Assembly (NCBI RefSeq): GCF_000143415.4
Contig: NW_003314307.1
Span: forward strand, 1,379,439 to 1,421,978
From: Selaginella moellendorffii
Taxonomy: Eukaryota; Streptophyta; Lycopodiopsida; Selaginellales; Selaginellaceae
Length of the DNA stretch: 42,540 nt
Direction of reading: 5' to 3'
The notes beneath the pieces are model-generated. The model saw only the letters and a program-made list of their open reading frames with translations, had not been told where the DNA came from and ran no database searches. Positions 42,024 through 42,540 of this stretch are shown piece after piece. The position numbers were made by a program, and so were the translations under genes. The stretch's first letter is position 1, and each line of letters starts with the position of its first letter.

Positions 42024-42540
42024 TGTAGCGCACGTGGTTTTGACCCTTTATCCTATGGTGATTTACCATAGGATAACACCACGAAGCGGAACGTAAACCC
42101 TCTTTGTGCCACGTGACAGATGCCACGTGTCACATACCACGTGTCCAAAGGAATGTGGTGTGGAACTCGAGGTTCAGAGCCTTGGGCCAGTGAACGAAGG
42201 AACAGTGCCAAACTCCCAAGCGTGAAGCCAAGGAGTGATGGAACTAGACCACAGAGCAACTCCCGAGCATATAGCCCAAGGAGCGAAGGGACAGGAGTCC
42301 GGAGTGACTTGGAACAGTCCTGGAGCAACCAACATCCCAATGCCAGGACTAACACACAAAACAGAGCCAAACGGAGTCTGGCGCTATTTCAACATACAAG
42401 TGGCCTAACGTGAGGATATGGGTACTCCACTAGCTAGCATGGAATGGAACTTGGGCTTAGACCCAAGCCGGATGCAGAACAAGGACAAGCACGCAAGCGG
42501 GAGCTAGACTATGCCTCAGGTTGGTGGCCATGCCCGACCG
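42024..42540. repeat. LTR-like repeat, cut by window edge
   Basis: Begins TGTAGCGCACGTGG and is the reverse complement of about 30410-30925. It contains repeated CACGTGTC/CACGTGAC boxes (about 42110-42150). The end lies outside the window. Confidence 0.7.

Noticed and set aside
1-42540. CRISPR arrays, rRNA and tRNA genes
   Set aside because: No regularly spaced identical repeats of CRISPR type, no rRNA-like blocks and no convincing cloverleaf were seen; the one tRNA-related signal is the retroelement primer site.

Overview
The window is nuclear plant DNA. The coding genes are split by very short GT-AG introns (about 53-122 bases), the predicted proteins are land-plant types (AGPase small subunit, OVATE, TPD1-like ligand, RH24 helicase, CBS-CBS-PB1, U-box/ARM), and the flanks are full of plant LTR-retrotransposon and hAT debris. 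Intron size, compactness and gene set suggest a lycophyte such as Selaginella; this is inference, not proof.

Layout. 1-4.3 kb: degenerate tandem repeats and a decayed Ty3/gypsy pol. 4.3-20.5 kb: a dense gene island of eight genes. In order: RH24-type DEAD-box helicase (-), an NFD6-like small organelle protein (+), a long OVATE family protein (+), a TPD1-like secreted ligand (+), the ADP-glucose pyrophosphorylase small subunit (+), a KirBac/Kir-like membrane protein without a K+ selectivity filter (+), the ERH homologue (-), and a four-CBS/PB1 membrane protein (+). Most gene models here were built exon by exon and close in frame. Two divergent pairs share tiny promoters (62 and 155 bp between start codons) and one convergent pair is 65 bp apart.

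20.7-40.3 kb: a wrecked zone. Three collinear minus-strand pieces of one PUB-type (UND, U-box, ARM) E3 ligase gene lie at 40.27-39.62, 37.67-37.44 and 21.75-20.71 kb. Between them sit a gypsy deletion derivative (37.67-39.62 kb), a large inverted-repeat structure (arms 26.27-29.14 and 34.59-37.43 kb, each with a decayed copia gag/protease, around an interior with a decayed hAT transposase and LTR pieces), and a P-loop NTPase plus PD-(D/E)xK nuclease gene resembling Crinkler/RHS-type proteins (23.26-26.18 kb, minus). 40.3-42.5 kb: AT-rich repeat DNA ending in an LTR-like sequence cut by the window edge.

Functionally the island mixes RNA metabolism (RH24, ERH), starch synthesis (AGPase), organelle functions (NFD6-like, probably the Kir-like protein), development (OVATE, TPD1-like) and a CBS/PB1 sensor-type protein; I see no operon-like pathway linking them. 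The most unusual items are the filterless, probably plastid-targeted Kir-like protein, the NTPase-nuclease gene, the PUB gene split by nested insertions, and an AGPase small subunit lacking the redox cysteine.
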